A stretch of DNA of 64,000 nucleotides from Pristionchus mayeri (lineage: Eukaryota; Nematoda; Chromadorea; Rhabditida; Neodiplogasteridae): contig BTRK01000003.1 in the NCBI GenBank assembly GCA_036245805.1, forward strand, positions 45,002,044-45,066,043. Direction: 5' to 3'. Position 1 is the first letter of the stretch; each line of letters opens with the position of its first letter. Positions 33,473 through 46,253 of the stretch are shown piece after piece. The notes below the pieces were generated by a model. The model made no database searches and was not told where the DNA came from. It saw nothing but the letters and a program-made list of their open reading frames with translations. The position numbers were made by a program, and so were the translations under genes.

Positions 33473-34951
33473 TTGGGGACGAGAAAACTTTTGACGTTGG
33501 CAGTTTTTTCCAGAACCGGCTTTTAGGAATTTTCAGGTTTTGGTTCCAGCTCTACCATAAGACAGCTCCTATGTGAGCTAGAAGGATGGGATGGGCTCAA
33601 AATGTGCGGAAAATTATTTTAAACAACTTTTACGTTGACGATGAAAACGGATGATCTCATGTTCATTATGAAACAAATGGAAAAACCAATTTTGAAAACA
33701 AATAACAAATTCTCCCGGCTCGGGGACCCACTCTTTACCACTCTTTGAGCACAGATTCTGAATCTACGACATTGCGTTACTCTAGGAAAAAATAAAACTG
33801 GCGGCTAAACCCGTGGCTTTTTTGAGATTTGAGGCTGGAAAGACCAAAAACTGACCAAAATTAGATTTTTTCGTTTTTTTTAAACTTTTGAAAATATCAT
33901 ATTATGAACTCCCGATGATAGTTTCACTTATATTTTGCCATTTCGTATCTCGAAATGTTGTTTTTCACTTCAATAAAGCGAAATCAACAAATTTACCCAG
34001 ACACGTCCCCTCATTTTGGGGTCGAAAAATCGAATTTTTCGAAATTATAAATAATACAGTTTTTTTGGTGCATTTTGTCGCGTATAAGCCGAATTTCACT
34101 ATTAGAGCGCATGAAAAATCGAAATAAATGAGTTGTTAACGAAATGTCGATCAGACAAGTCAAAAATGCGAGAATTAGGGTCGTAATTGCGACTGTTCGT
34201 GATAGTGAAGCATCCATAAGCTCTTAGATTATTTTGCTCTTCAAATAGGAAAATTCAATCATCCAATATATTTTTTTCGGAATATTATGGTTGGTTGTTT
34301 TCGGGTCGAAATTGTCGGTTTTCCTTTAATATCTCCTTTATTTCGATTTTTCACGCGTTCTAATAGTGAAATTCGGCTTCTACGCGACAAAATACACCAA
34401 ACAAACTGTGTTATTTATAATTTCGAAAAAAACGATTTTTTGACCCCAAAATGAGGGACAGGTCTGGGTAAATTTGTTGATTTCGCTTTCTTGAAGTGAA
34501 AAACAACATTACGAGATACGAAATGGCAAAATATAAGATAAAATATCATCGGGCGTTCATAATATGGATATTTTCAAAAGTCGAAAAAATCGAAAAATCT
34601 CAAAAAAGCCACGGGATTAGCCGCCAGTTTTATTTTTCCTAGAGTAACTCAATGTCGTAGATTCAGAATCAGTGCTCGAAAAGTGGTAAAGAGGGGTCCC
34701 CGAGCCGGTAGAATTTATTTTTTGGTTTCAAAATTGGCTTTTCATTTATTTCGCAATGAGCATGAAATCCTCTGTTTTCATCATCAACGTAAAAGTTGTT
34801 TAAAATAATTTTCCGCACATTTTGAGCCCAATCCCATCCTTCTCGCTCATCTGGGAGCTGTTTTATGGTAGAGCCGGAACCAAAACCGGAAAATTCCTAA
34901 AAGCCGATTCTGGAAAAAAACTGCCAACGTCAAAAGTTTTCTCGTCCCCAA
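33473..34951. mobile_element. Foldback element with mariner-type TTGGGG ends, TA target
   Basis: Ends TTGGGGACGAGAAAACTTTT and its complement, flanked by TA (33471-33472, 34952-34953). Arms of about 650 bp mirror with scattered mismatches (for example CGTTGACGATGAAAAC against its mirror near 34780) around a loop of about 200 bp near 34130-34330. No transposase is encoded. TTGGGG is also the start of the mariner ends at 7012 and 62194. Confidence 0.92.
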
Positions 34952-34956
34952 TATAC

Positions 34957-35339
34957 ACTCCCTCTCTGCCGGAAGTTATGTTTTTTTTTCTCTTAAAATA
35001 ATGGTGACGATCGTAGTCTAAGGATTCAACAATTTCAGATAAATTCACAACTGGAACAGGAGATTTCTGCAAAGAGTTGTTTCGAATTATGTCGATTCTT
35101 ACGGCAGAATTCCACCTTACTGTTAATTTTGTGTTTCACAAATTCCTCAAGTAAGCAATAATTATAATCTCGGTGATACGTTGAGGAAAACACTTTTTTG
35201 AACCTAATTCAGTGGCGTCAGCGACGCAGCTATCGCAATCAACAGCTGCATATCCGGCTGAACGAACGATAGAAGACCTGAAATGATATGATTGATCTAT
35301 CCACTCCACCTCCGCTCAAACTCCCTCTCTGCCGGAAGT
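34957..35339 (+). repeat. 20-mer direct repeat at both ends of a 380-bp stretch
   Basis: ACTCCCTCTCTGCCGGAAGT occurs at 34957-34976 and again at 35320-35339. The first copy directly abuts the foldback at 33473-34951. The interval contains no supported gene. Confidence 0.7.
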
Positions 35340-35430
35340 GATGCGATGGGGAGTATTTAGCGAATGGTACATGGATAGATACAGTCGTCGTCGTAGTCAT
35401 AGCATACCTGAGCCAGTTAGTTAACTGGCA

Positions 35431-36155
35431 GCCATGGAAAATCAACGTACGGGGTCATGGTGAAAATCGATAGTAGGTCATGGGTAGACCAAGACTAAGT
35501 ACCATAACCAATCGATAGTACAGTATCGACTGATACCGTATATGGCTACCGTAACCCCGAATATCGCGAACTGACTTTATTTTTAAAAAGTCCTGAAACC
35601 GTGTCCAATCGATTCTACAGTACCCAAGTGACTACCGTAATCCAGTGCCTTGTGTCAGAACCAGTTCCTTGGGTCAAACATTTTTCTAAAAATCCTGAAC
35701 ATTTGTCTAAAAATCTTAAATGAATCGTAAAATAACTCCACAGTTATTAGAAATACGATAGGACACTTTGAAATATTTTTGAATCAATTTTGGATTTTTA
35801 GAAAAATGTTTGACCCAAGGAACTGGTTCTGACCCAAGGCACTGGATTACGGTAGTCACTTGGGTACTGTAGAATCGATTGGACACGGTTTCAGGACTTT
35901 TTAAAAATAAAGTCAGTTCGCGATATTCAGGGTTACGGTAGTGATATACGGTATCTTTGGGTACTGTACTATCGATTGGTTATGGTACTTTGACGTTTTA
36001 ACAATAAAGTTAGTTCGCGATAATTGAGGGTTACGGTAGTGATATACGGTATCAGTCGAAACTATACTATCGATTGGTTATGGTACTTAGTCTTGGCCTA
36101 CCCATGACCTACTATCGATTTTCACCATGACCCCCATACGTTGATTTTCCATGGC
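35431..36155. mobile_element. TACCGTA-rich palindromic element (type G)
   Basis: GCCATGGAAAATCAACGTA at 35431 mirrors TACGTTGATTTTCCATGGC ending at 36155. Inner arms are built from CAATCGATAGTACAGTA, GATACCGTATA, CTACCGTAACCC and CCTTGGGTCA words that also build the element at 50136-54408. The centre is near 35745. The right arm has an extra repeat unit (36000-36070). No coding capacity. Confidence 0.85.
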
Positions 36156-36520
36156 CACCAGAGAACGACCAATCAACGGGTAGCCGCCGATCAAAGAACG
36201 ACCAATGTACGGGTGGCCGCCATAGTTGCCCACGCCGAGGGGGGAAGCGAGGGGGGGAGCGCCCCAGCATGTATCCACCAGCAGCGCCCCACTATCAGCA
36301 GCAGCGACCCGCCCCAGCAGCGGGTCATGGGCAAAAATTCATTGGAAGGTCAATATTATGTCAAGACTAGGTACCGTACCCAATCGATAGTACAGTACCC
36401 CCAGATACCGTATACCACTACCGTCCCTCATATCGAGGGGGAAGCGCCCCAGCATGTATAGGGGTTCATGGTCTGAAAATACCTTGCCGCCAGTGTTGGG
36501 CAACTATGGTGGCCGCCCGA
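36156..36520. repeat. Composite of palindrome fragments
   Basis: Direct repeats of AACGACCAAT..ACGGGT.GCCGCC (36167, 36197), a GCGCCCCAGCATGTAT repeat (36260, 36445), a further TACCGTA segment (36368-36425), and inverted GGGTGGCCGCCATAGTTGCCC (36209) against GGGCAACTATGGTGGCCGCCC (36497). It looks like nested or rearranged element ends. No gene. Confidence 0.6.
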
Positions 36521-37800
36521 TGAGAGCTTTTCTTATAGCTTAGGTGTGCTCTCTAGAAAAACCAGGTTTAACTGGCATTTAACTAGTTAGAATCGAGCTC
36601 AGCTGTGAGTCATAGGTATATTGTTATTTTTTCGCTCGTCGGGATGAAGAAGATCGTCGTCTGACAACAAGTTAAACATTTAAGATAAATTCTTAACTGG
36701 AACTCGCCGGGTTATTTCTGCAAATTTTTGCTTAGAATTATTTCATCATAGGTTTCAGATTCTTAAAGCAGAATTACAACCATAACGTTAATTGTGTGTT
36801 TTAAATATTCATCAAATAAATAATAATTCTAAATTTGTTGCTATGACGAGCATGTCAACCTCGAATTTATTTATAAAAAGTGAGCAGGACTCTCGATCTA
36901 CTCAACACCAATGCCAGGTGAAGCTCAAACTAGAATAACCCCTCTAGTATCACCCTCAAGCTTAACCTAGGGAGGGAAATAGGAAGTCATCACTTATTTC
37001 CTACAAAATGTTACACTAAATAGAAACGACAGAGTTTGATTGTGCAATGTTATAGATTAGTGAAAAATAAATAGTGGATCTTCTTATTCTAAACCAGGAA
37101 CGACTTGCACTAGGCTACTCAACGGTTCATTGTTGCTACATTAGCCAAATCTCATTGAATAATTCAATGGATCGTATAACTGTCGGAAAAATATATATAT
37201 TTAATTTCACTCGGTGTTCTCGGGTGTTCGCATCTCACTATCCGTCTTTCCTCACGGTTTGAGCACCAACAGTTTGCCCTCCATCGAAAACAAAACCCAC
37301 TTCAGACAGGACAAGGAGCTCCTCTAACCAGCGTGGAGCACAACTTGCACGAGACAAATGTGCTCAGCGAAGAGATCTGAATGGGCGGAGTCTTAACAGT
37401 CGCGCATACACTGCACCATCGCACTAATCTGCGTTTTTTTTCTTTATTTTATTCTTTCCTAATAAACTGCTAACAGAACTCGACGTCCATTCACACTACA
37501 AGAAACACGGGAATATGCAACCGTTTCTCATTTTCTCGGTCCATATTCTATATTCTCATATATTCTCTATATATTCTCAAATATATTATCGGTCCGTTTA
37601 ACTTGTGAATTAATGCGTGATTTGGAAAGATGCATTGAAAAAGAAACAAACTATGCAAGATTCAGGAGTTATTATTTATTGACACTACAGGCGAAAAATA
37701 TTGTTGATTATCAAAACCACTGAAGTTTCACATAATTATGGAGCGAGAACCCGCCGGTCAACAATCCAATGCGCAACTTCAAATAGTTAAATCTCATCAT
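36521..37800. other. No intact gene; decayed pieces
   Basis: Contains an M3-type motif (GGAACTCGCCGGGTTATTTC, 36700) and an X-like remnant on the minus strand near 37300-37370 (GTTGTGCTCCACGCTGG in complement). Otherwise nothing supportable. Confidence 0.4.
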
Positions 37801-37802
37801 AT

Positions 37803-37847
37803 CCCTACCGTACCGCACTAGTGTGTTCGCAGTGCGGTACGGTAGGG
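37803..37847. repeat. Perfect 17-bp hairpin
   Basis: CCCTACCGTACCGCACT (37803-37819) and AGTGCGGTACGGTAGGG (37831-37847) are exact complements around an 11-base loop. The stem contains the TACCGTA word of the larger palindromes. Confidence 0.9.
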
Positions 37848-40196
37848 AGCGCAGTCGAGTGTTGAGAGCGCCGGCTACTTGCTGTTTCTGTGCTGGTCCG
37901 GAAGCAAGCTCTCGTCCGATCATCTAATGGATGCAGTCTTCTTTAGGAAAAAAAGGGAAATCGAATTTCACATGGCGACATTCGCGCTTCCGCATCTCTA
38001 CAGCAACTTTTTCCTCCTGGTCTCGACTAAATCTACCTCTCAAATATGTATAAAAGTGAATAAATACAAGCTCGAAATTCCGAATTTCCTGGTACGAAAT
38101 TCTTCATAAATTGTGTTGAATTATTTTTTTTATTCCCAGAAATTTGCACATGATGGAAGTCTGCCCGAAGTATGAGGTTAGCGATAGCACTCTGCATTCA
38201 TTCTCATGGGCGACTAAAGAGCGTGTCCTAAGCATGGTAATGAACAGAGCAAGATTTTTTTGAAAGGATTATTATTTTTAAAAATATGCGTGCCCCAGTG
38301 AGATCACTGCTGTGATCTTAAGATGTATTATAATTAATTTCTGCAACTGGAAACTCCTGGTTCGCAATTAAGACATAACGTGCATTATTGTGAGATTTTC
38401 GTATGATGATTCATCTAACATTAGATAGAGTTGTTGTCCACTGCCTTTCACTTTTCTGCTAGATTCTGCAGCAGCACACGCAACATCAGTACCTCTAGCA
38501 GCATGCAAGGGAGACGAGGCACCTAATGTGAGTTTGGTTCTCTCTGTTTCTGCCTCTATGTCGAGAGAAAGAGATGGAGAGTGCTTGGCGAATGATGTGT
38601 TGACAGGCTTCGTCATTAATAGGATTTTAAAGTGTTTTTTACGAAGGCATAAGAAAGAAATTGTTCTTCAACTACAGGCCCATCTTTTCGAACAAATGCG
38701 GAACTGGAACTCTTCGGGTGTTTTTTGAAATGCGTTATCTAGAATTGTTAGCATAACACAATCAGATCGATAGTGTTCTAACAACATCGTACCCATCTCG
38801 TGCTTTGTAAAATTATGTATTTCGCACCGACGATAGTCCCTCTGTCGCTGCATAAATCCTAATTTGACTAAAATTTTCTTAATTCGATTTCTTAATTCAG
38901 GAGAAAATCAGAACTCTACTTCCAGTTGCTACTTTTGCGATTCGCTTCGACTATTCATTCGCAAAGGATGAGACATAAGCAATCAAAACTGCCCGCGTCT
39001 GAGCAAAAATCCACATCCACCTATTCGCAGCAGAGTGTTGTGTCAAAAATTCGAATTTCGCTTGGTGTGTCCATCATAAATTCGGATTTCACTTGGTGTT
39101 CTAATGTTTCCGCGCCACTATATTATCGCACTTTCCGTCCCATTTCGCGGATGGCTCCGCGATTTCCTTTTTTTCAAATTTAGTTAGTTTTTTTTTAAAT
39201 TTAGAATATTAAAAGTCATTGGTTATCAATCACAGACGCAATATACGATTCCCGCTACAGCATTTCTAAATGAATTTATTTTTTAGCGGTCAGTGACCCA
39301 ATCGCATTATTGAGTGATACATCATTCCATTCTTGACAATAATTAAATCACACGTCAGCATACTCAAAATAGCAATGAAACGCGCTCATAGTTATACCCG
39401 GCATTGTTTACGTGAGCTCGCGCTTTGGGACCTAGCCGACCTCCTCGTTTTTACAATAACGAATGACCCTGATTGCATAATATAGAAATGTCTTACCTCC
39501 TACAGACAGGTACATAGATACTCTGTCCAACTTGGGTTCCTCGTGATCAGTGACGGATCAGTTACATAGAGAGAAAAATATCTGGAATGAGAAAGAAGAG
39601 TGGAATATATATATAGTCCACACTAATCACCGATCTCTGATACTGAATGCTGACAGCATGTTAATTTCACATGCTCTCTCGGTCCGTCTACCAGTGAAAT
39701 TATGAGTGATTTGGATAGAAGCATATAATGCGCATCGGCAGATCATGGCAAGGAATAAAGTGTTTTTTACCGATAAAGATCTTTCGTTAATAGTGGCGTA
39801 AGAATATCACAAGTATTACCCATAATTGCGTAACGAGAATTTTCACTGACACATTTGAGTAAATCCCCACTTTACATGATTCCCATACAGAGCTATTGAG
39901 CAGTTACCCTTATTGTGACCTACCTCAGAGTCGGCAGCAACGCTGCTAACTCCCGCATGCACTTGATGAGAGAATGATGTCTGATTCTCTCAATACTACG
40001 CGCTCAAACTGGTAGTCTTGCTAGTGAAAAAATGCGTGATTTGGACCTAGTCAAAGAAAGAATCGATCAAAGGAAGATTTAGTAGATTATATTTCTCAAA
40101 AGATACGTGAAAGACATTGTTGCTTAACAAAACATCGGTTATTTAACATAATTATGGAGCGAGGATTCACAGGGCAACAATACAACGCGCAAGTTC
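37848..40196. other. No intact gene; V and M3 type pieces
   Basis: V-like CTGCAGCAGCACACGCAACA at about 38468 and a donor-like GACCTACCTCAGAGTCGGCAGC (complement reads exon then GTAGGTC) near 39918. An M3 block at 40110-40200 resembles 37690-37790 (ATAATTATGGAGCGAG). Open frames are short and without motifs. Confidence 0.4.
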
Positions 40197-40392
40197 ATAT
40201 GACGCCGGTTGCCTAAGAATCAAACAAGGTATGGCACATCGAATTTTCGAAAACTTGTGAACAGGGGTTATTGAGGGTGCTGATCATGTTGGTGAACTTC
40301 ATTTTGCGCCAACTCGACCGGTTGAGCCAGGCTGCATGTAGGCTGCATACACCGCTCTATCCATAACTCGTTCACGAAAATGCATGAAATTT

Positions 40393-40942
40393 GGACTGTG
40401 TTGAAACAAGCCGATAAGAATAATTTTGAAATTTAATTTGCATTTTTTCATGATATGCTAATTAAGGAAAAAAATATGATCTCGAATATAAGGTTCGGGC
40501 CAAAAGCGAGAGTGGTACAGTAAGATGCGCCTTGATCACACGATCATTTTTCGTACGCTTTGTATGGAATTATAAGTAGGCACTTTTTTGCTATACCTAC
40601 TTTTGTAGCGCCACTCTACGTTCTGCACCGCGCAATTTGCGCAGAGAGCGACGAATGAAGTGAGAATTATTGGCCCATCCTCTATTTTGTGCGGTGCAGA
40701 ACGTAGAGTGGCGCTACAAAAGTAGGTATAGCAAAAAAGTGCCTACTTATAATTCCATACATAGCGTACGAAAAATGATCGTGTGATCAAGGCGCATCTT
40801 ACTGTACCACTCTCGCTTTTGGCCCGAACCTTATATTCGAGATTAAAATTACTTAGATTACTTAATTAGCATATCATGAAAAAATGCTAATTAAATTTTA
40901 AAATTATTCTTACCGGCTTGTTTCAACACAGTCCTAATTTGG
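40393..40942. mobile_element. Inner palindrome 1
   Basis: GGACTGTGTTGAAACAAGCCG at about 40396 mirrors CGGCTTGTTTCAACACAGTCC at about 40915. Inside, ATCTCGAATATAAGGTTCGG mirrors at about 40840, and GGCACTTTTTTGCTATACCT at 40740. The loop (about 40632-40690) is GC-richer. Near-perfect arms imply recent origin. Confidence 0.88.
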
Positions 40943-41362
40943 GTCCATCCGAAAACGTCCCCCCTCTCCCCCTGGCAGTACCCGCCTCTCTAATCAAATT
41001 TTGAAGTTTTAATTACATAACTAAATTATTTTTTGTTAAAAAGCTTCGCTCTTTTTTGATTGTTAAAGAGCGTGAGCTGTTCTATCTTTTGTATGTTGAT
41101 GCCTAAGAGCTCATACTGGCACGAACTTCGCTACACTATCAAATGTAATAATTATCGCATTTGATAGTGTAGCGAAGTTCATGTGAGTCTCAGCTCTTAG
41201 ACATCAACATACAAAAGATAGAACAGCTCACGCTCTTTAACAATCAAAAAAGAGCGAAGCTTTTTAACAAAAAATAATTTAGTTATGTAATTAAAACTTC
41301 AAAATTTGATTAGAGAGGCGGGTACTGCCAGGGGGAGAGGGGGGACGTTTTCGGATGGACCC
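40943..41362. mobile_element. Inner palindrome 2
   Basis: GGGTCCATCCGAAAACGTCC at 40937 mirrors GGACGTTTTCGGATGGACCC ending near 41362. The arms continue through CAAAAGATAGAACAGCTCAC and TCGCTACACTATCAAATG with a tiny loop near 41150. Arms are almost identical. Confidence 0.88.
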
Positions 41363-41577
41363 TCCTAATTTCATGCATTTTCGTGAACCGGTTATCGAGT
41401 TATGGATAGAGCGGTGTATGCAGCCTACATGCAGCCTGGCTCAACCGGTCGAGTTGGCGCAAAATGAAGTTCACCAACATGATCAGCACCTCAATAACCC
41501 CTGTTCACAAGTTTTCGAAAATTCGATGTGCCAGGACCTTCACAGCGATGTTCGATTCTTAGGCAACCGGCGTCATA

Positions 41578-43150
41578 TTGTTTCCTCGAAACCTTCCATA
41601 TTTTCATTAGTGCCAAAACATAGCGAACAAGGGAGTTTGGGGTGGCGAGAATAAGTCATATGCAATCAGGAATGCCAATTTGCAATGATCAATCGGTGGG
41701 ATATGTAAATAAACACATTCACAGTTTCGGTATAATTTCCTTAATTTCGGTATCTCGGCATTTAAATGTTCCATTCTCTTCGCCTCTCACAGTGTCATAA
41801 CGACGGACACTGATCGATCGAATAACCCCCTTTACTTCGGTAAGTCCTTCGGTCTTTCCTTGTCAGTGCTGGCTTAGTGTTTGCTGTCATAATTTAATAC
41901 GACTGTTGAATCTTATAGCTTTATGTGCAATAGTGTAAGCCGGAAATTGGATGGTCCCGGTAAATGGCGATACGATATTTCGCACAAAGAAAGCCGAATA
42001 ATTCCTGTTCGAACTAGGACGTTTCGAACATTTCATTCGGTATAATCAACTTGGAACAATAAACTTCGAACTAGGATTTTTCGCACAATTTTCAAGAGCG
42101 CGCACACCACTTTGGAGGTTTCAGTACTGGTTAATCGGTCTTGATCATGTGTGTGCGCAGTGGACCGCGACAGAGCACACCTTGCTCGAATTTATTTTGC
42201 GTGATGAAGTAAACTTTTATTCGCATCAAAAATTCATTTAAACAATTGAACGCTTTGTGATTTCGATGCGAAATTTAACAGAAAATTAGAAAATAATAAA
42301 TTTAAAATATTGTATGCATCCCGCAAGAAAAACCCGTGGCTCTCTTGATGAAACAAATCGAATCAGCACCTCGTAGAAACCACCCAGCAGGCTCCCGTTC
42401 CGAATTCTCTGAAAATTTTGACTTGTTGTTAGACAACGATCGTCCTTTGTCAACTTTTGAAAGAAAAACAACATTCTTTTGTTTACGACTACGACTGTAT
42501 CTATCTATGTATTGTTCTCTAATTATAAGCACTCTCGATTCCCTGCTGAGAGACGGAGAGGGAGTGCACGTACAGGTGGAATTTGGATATCGCTTTTATC
42601 GCCTTAGTGCTTCTATCGAGCGTTCTGATGAAAAATACTGTTAAGGACAATATCTGCTTCTCTTCTCTGATGACTCTGACGTATGCTCAGAGGTGTTCTA
42701 CTACTATTTCTATCTATCTGACTTTCGAGGGATATGGTGAGGCGGATAGATGTTAATATTTTGAGCCAAGGGTTATTTCCTGTCACAATTGCGCACTAGG
42801 AAGCCCCGAATTGCAGAAAATGCTCATTATTTACCACTATGATCCAGCAGTGATTGCATCGATGTGCCGTAGTGAATGAATCAGAATCGTAAGTTTTTTT
42901 TTATAATCTTTCATCGATTCGCTCTCTATTCGTACAGAATGAAGGAACTTGGAAAATAAAGTGAGTGTTTTTTACTTCATGATTTCATACTTGATCATCG
43001 AGAGATAAATCGAGTGTGAATGAACTCATTCGAAGGTATACTGAATCGGCTTGATTGATATGGAATTTTTGTAATAAACAAACACAACGCAGAGGATTGA
43101 TCACTTCGAAGCACTTCTTACATATAATCAGGGATGGATGCAACTCCGAA
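41578..43150. other. No intact gene; dispersed motifs
   Basis: M2 copy at 41612-41680 (GCGAACAAGGGAGTTTGG, GCAATCAGGAATGCC), M3/CTTGTTGTTAGACAACG at 42390-42440, M1 at 42778-42840. Short open frames only. Confidence 0.4.
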
Positions 43151-43157
43151 TTACCTA

Positions 43158-44610
43158 CAGTTGCGGACAAAAGTTTAGCACCAAATTTCAAATGATCATA
43201 ACTTCTTTCAAAATTGAAATAAAGGCTTACGGTTTGGAGCATTCGAGAGATACACCCCAGGATATTATCGGCATATGGATGATGTGCTGAAACCTAAATG
43301 TCGCGGGTTACAAAATTTATTTTCCCGAAGATCTTTCGATTTGATTTTTTTAAACCTCAGCCGAACTGAGCTATGAAGTCAAATTCATTTTGATGAGAGT
43401 ACCTCCCCCGATGATGCGAATCCACTATCCAGCGAGTTTGGTGCTTCTCGATGAGAATCGGTCTATCGATTTTCCGAGACCTCACAAATTTTGTTTTTTT
43501 TATATATCTTCGGACCAAATTGAGCTAAAGGGTCAAAATTTCACAGGTATCATACTGTCATGTTGGTGCAACAATCTGCCAAGTTTTATAGCGAACTGAC
43601 TAAAAATTGCAAAATTCGGAAAATTTTGTTCACCAATTTTCAACCACATGAAAACACCCAATCGGGTTCAGCTAAAAATCTGGTTTATTGTCACTTTATG
43701 CATAAACTATTATAGAACTAATTTGCGAAATTGCGAGATTAGGCGATTCTTTTTACCCATTTTTCATGTGAATAATCCGCGAGGGTCAGCGGGGAAGGTA
43801 CAATTTCATGAGGTTCGAGTAAAAATAGAGCATCGTCAGATTTGCACTAAACCAACACGGTAGCATATTTATACCAAGTTATGCACATTTATCGTTGAAT
43901 TGGGATCATTTGACTTGCAATGTTCGTGATAAGATAATGCGATTGTTGAGTCCGACTACTTCTGAACAGCCACTCCACTCTGACCCTCGCCGATTATTCA
44001 CATGAAAAATGGGTAAAAAGAATCGCCTAATCTCGCAATTTCGCATAGTAGTTCTCTAATAGTTTCTGCATAAATTGACAAGAAATCTGTTTTTTCGCTG
44101 AACCCGTTTGGGTGTTTTCATGTGGTTGAAAAATTGGTGAACAAAATTTTTCGAATTTTGCAATTTTTAGTCCGTTCGCTATAAAACTTGGCAGGTTGTT
44201 GCTCCAACATGACAATATGATACCTGTGAAATTTTGACCCTTTAGCTCAATTTGTTCCGAAGATATAGCCAAAAAACTAAATTTGTGAAGTCTCGGAAAA
44301 TCGATAGACCGATTCTCATCGAGAAGCACCAAACTCGCTGGATAGTGGATTCGCATCATCGGGGAGGTACTCTCATCAAAATGAATTTGACTTCATAGCT
44401 CAGTTCGGCTGAGGTTTAAAAAATCAAATCGAAAGATCTTCGGGAAAATAAATTTTATAACCCGCGACATTTAGGTTTCAGCACATCATCCATATGCCGA
44501 TAATATCCTGGGGTGTATCTCTCGAATGCTCCAAACCGTAAGTCTTTATTTCAATTTTGAAAGAAGTTATGATCATTTGAAATTTGGTGCTAAACTTTTG
44601 TCCGCAACTG
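43158..44610. mobile_element. Foldback element with CAGTTGCGGACAAAAGTTTA ends, TA target
   Basis: Both ends carry CAGTTGCGGACAAAAGTTTA (43158 and complement ending 44610), flanked by TA (43156-43157, 44611-44612). Arms of about 630 bp match with few mismatches around a loop at about 43792-43979. The ends are Tc1-like. No transposase is present. It lies about 40 bp from the 3' tail of the CR1-group LINE. Confidence 0.93.
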
Positions 44611-44801
44611 TAGTTAATTTTTATTAGTTAATTTAAAATTGTGAAAATGTTTTCAATTTCAATTTCAATTTATTTATCCGCCAGGAGAAAGCACCGAGTA
44701 GTAGGGATAAATCTTCGTAAGAGTTTGGCAGATGTCCGACGTGTTGAAGAGTCGGTGTTGCGGTTGGGGCTTCGGGGGAAGCAGCAGATTGGTGGGAAAA
44801 A

Positions 44802-46253
44802 TTATAGACGTAGAAGAGAATGGGAAGTGAAAGAGACAGTGGGAAGAGAGACAAGGTAGGATCGGAAGCGATTTGGCGAGCTTAACACAGATTCAGCAGA
44901 AAGCGCATTCAATCTTTCAATAACCCTAGTCACGAAATTGGAGTGAGACTTGGAAGGGACGAAGGGTAAAGAGATGCGTAGCGAATGGGCTTTCCGAAGA
45001 TCACGCATTAGGGGAGATAGCTTATATAAATTAGAGTGGTCGTATGAATAGTAACCGTGTACAGACTTGTGGAGAAAAAGAAGATCAGCGATAGTTCTTC
45101 TGTTTTCCAGAGATTGAAGAGATAATTGAGAAATTCTATCAGGATACAATGAATAGGGAATATGGCAACGGGCAAAGAGGCGGCGCGTAAAATTGCGCTG
45201 TACATTTTCAATGCTGTTAGCAAGGGTTACCGTGTGTGGGGACCATACAACAGAGCCATACTCGAGCAAAGGCCTGATGAAAGTGGAGTAGGCAAGGCAA
45301 TATAGTGAAGGGTCAGATGAAAAGAAACTCTTGAACATCAAGTTTATTTTAGCTCTAGCTTTAGAGGTAATTTTTGAAATATGCTCTGTAAACTTAAGAG
45401 ATGGCTGCATGATTACACCAAGGTCTTTAACTAAGGGAGATGAAGCGAGGGGGGTGCCATTAATTTGGTATTGGTTGCGAGGGGAGAGGGATCCATAGTG
45501 CACAACTGTACACTTAGTATCATTGAGGGAAAGATTCCACTCCTGAGACCAAGCATATATTGAGTCAATAGCGGATTGAAGAGGAACCCTATCATATATC
45601 TTGAGATCATCTGCATAAATACCATATTTAATTTCTGGAGGTAATATCTTAGAAAGATCGTTTATGAACAATATGAAAAGGAGAGGGCCAATACAGGAAC
45701 CTTGTGGAACCCGAGAGATAATGGAAGATGGCGCTGATAGTGTGTTCCCAATGAGAACATACTGCGATCTTTTGGAAAGATAGTTACCTATCCACGAGAT
45801 ATTGTTAGGGGAGAAACCTAAAGTAGAAAGTTTTAAATAGATAGAATCAAATGAGGAATTTTTGTATTTGAAGAATAAATAATCTGAATAGGTTTGCACA
45901 AGTTGAGTGCAAGTGGATCGACTACTTCGAAAGCCAGCTTGTTGAAAGTCAAAAAGATTATTTCCGTCTAAGTATTGGACTATTTCAGAAATGAGAATTT
46001 TCTCAAAAATTTTTGTAATAGAGCAAGTAAGACTAATGGGCCTAAATGTATTAATTAAATTTGAAGAGGTTTTTGGGATAGGTTTTACAAGAGCATTCTT
46101 CCAAATTGGAGGGATAGTAGTAGTGAACAAACTCTTGTTAAAAATAATAAGTAAGGGGGATACTAACGAGATCTTACACTTGGAGTAGAATATATTCGGT
46201 AACCCATCGGGAGAGGTATTGCATTTTGGAGCAATTGATTTTATAGCTACCAT
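44802..46253 (-). pseudogene. CR1-group reverse transcriptase domain (motif A lost)
   Basis: The open frame of 483 residues shows RPISLT...KIFEKIL (motif 1-2), QQAGFRSSRSTCTQL, VPQGSCIGPLLFILFINDL, GIYADDLKIY (catalytic YADD) and the distal NLSLNDTKC...LGV region. Between TYSDYLF and SIYLKLSTLGF the usual stretch with the first catalytic Asp (F/Y-x-KAFD) is missing, apparently by a short in-frame deletion, so the enzyme cannot be active. Upstream linker and endonuclease are in other frames. Confidence 0.88.

Larger units (their letters stand above)
40197..41577. mobile_element. Outer foldback of a triple palindrome cluster
   Basis: ATGACGCCGGTTGCCTAAGAATC at about 40199 mirrors the right end near 41575. 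Arms of about 195 bp match through GGTTATTGAG, CAACTCGACCGGTTGAGCCA and GCGGTGTATGCAGCC. Between the arms (40394-41367) sit two further complete palindromes. The end motif GCCTAAGAATC is shared with 25839-26879. Confidence 0.88.

Noticed and set aside
36141..36461. 106-residue plus-strand open frame
   Set aside because: It spans palindrome fragments and direct repeats (RTTNQRVAADQRTTNVRVAA arises from the DNA repeat).
41355..41654. 99-residue plus-strand open frame
   Set aside because: It runs along an arm of the 40197-41577 palindrome and out into the flank; no domain.
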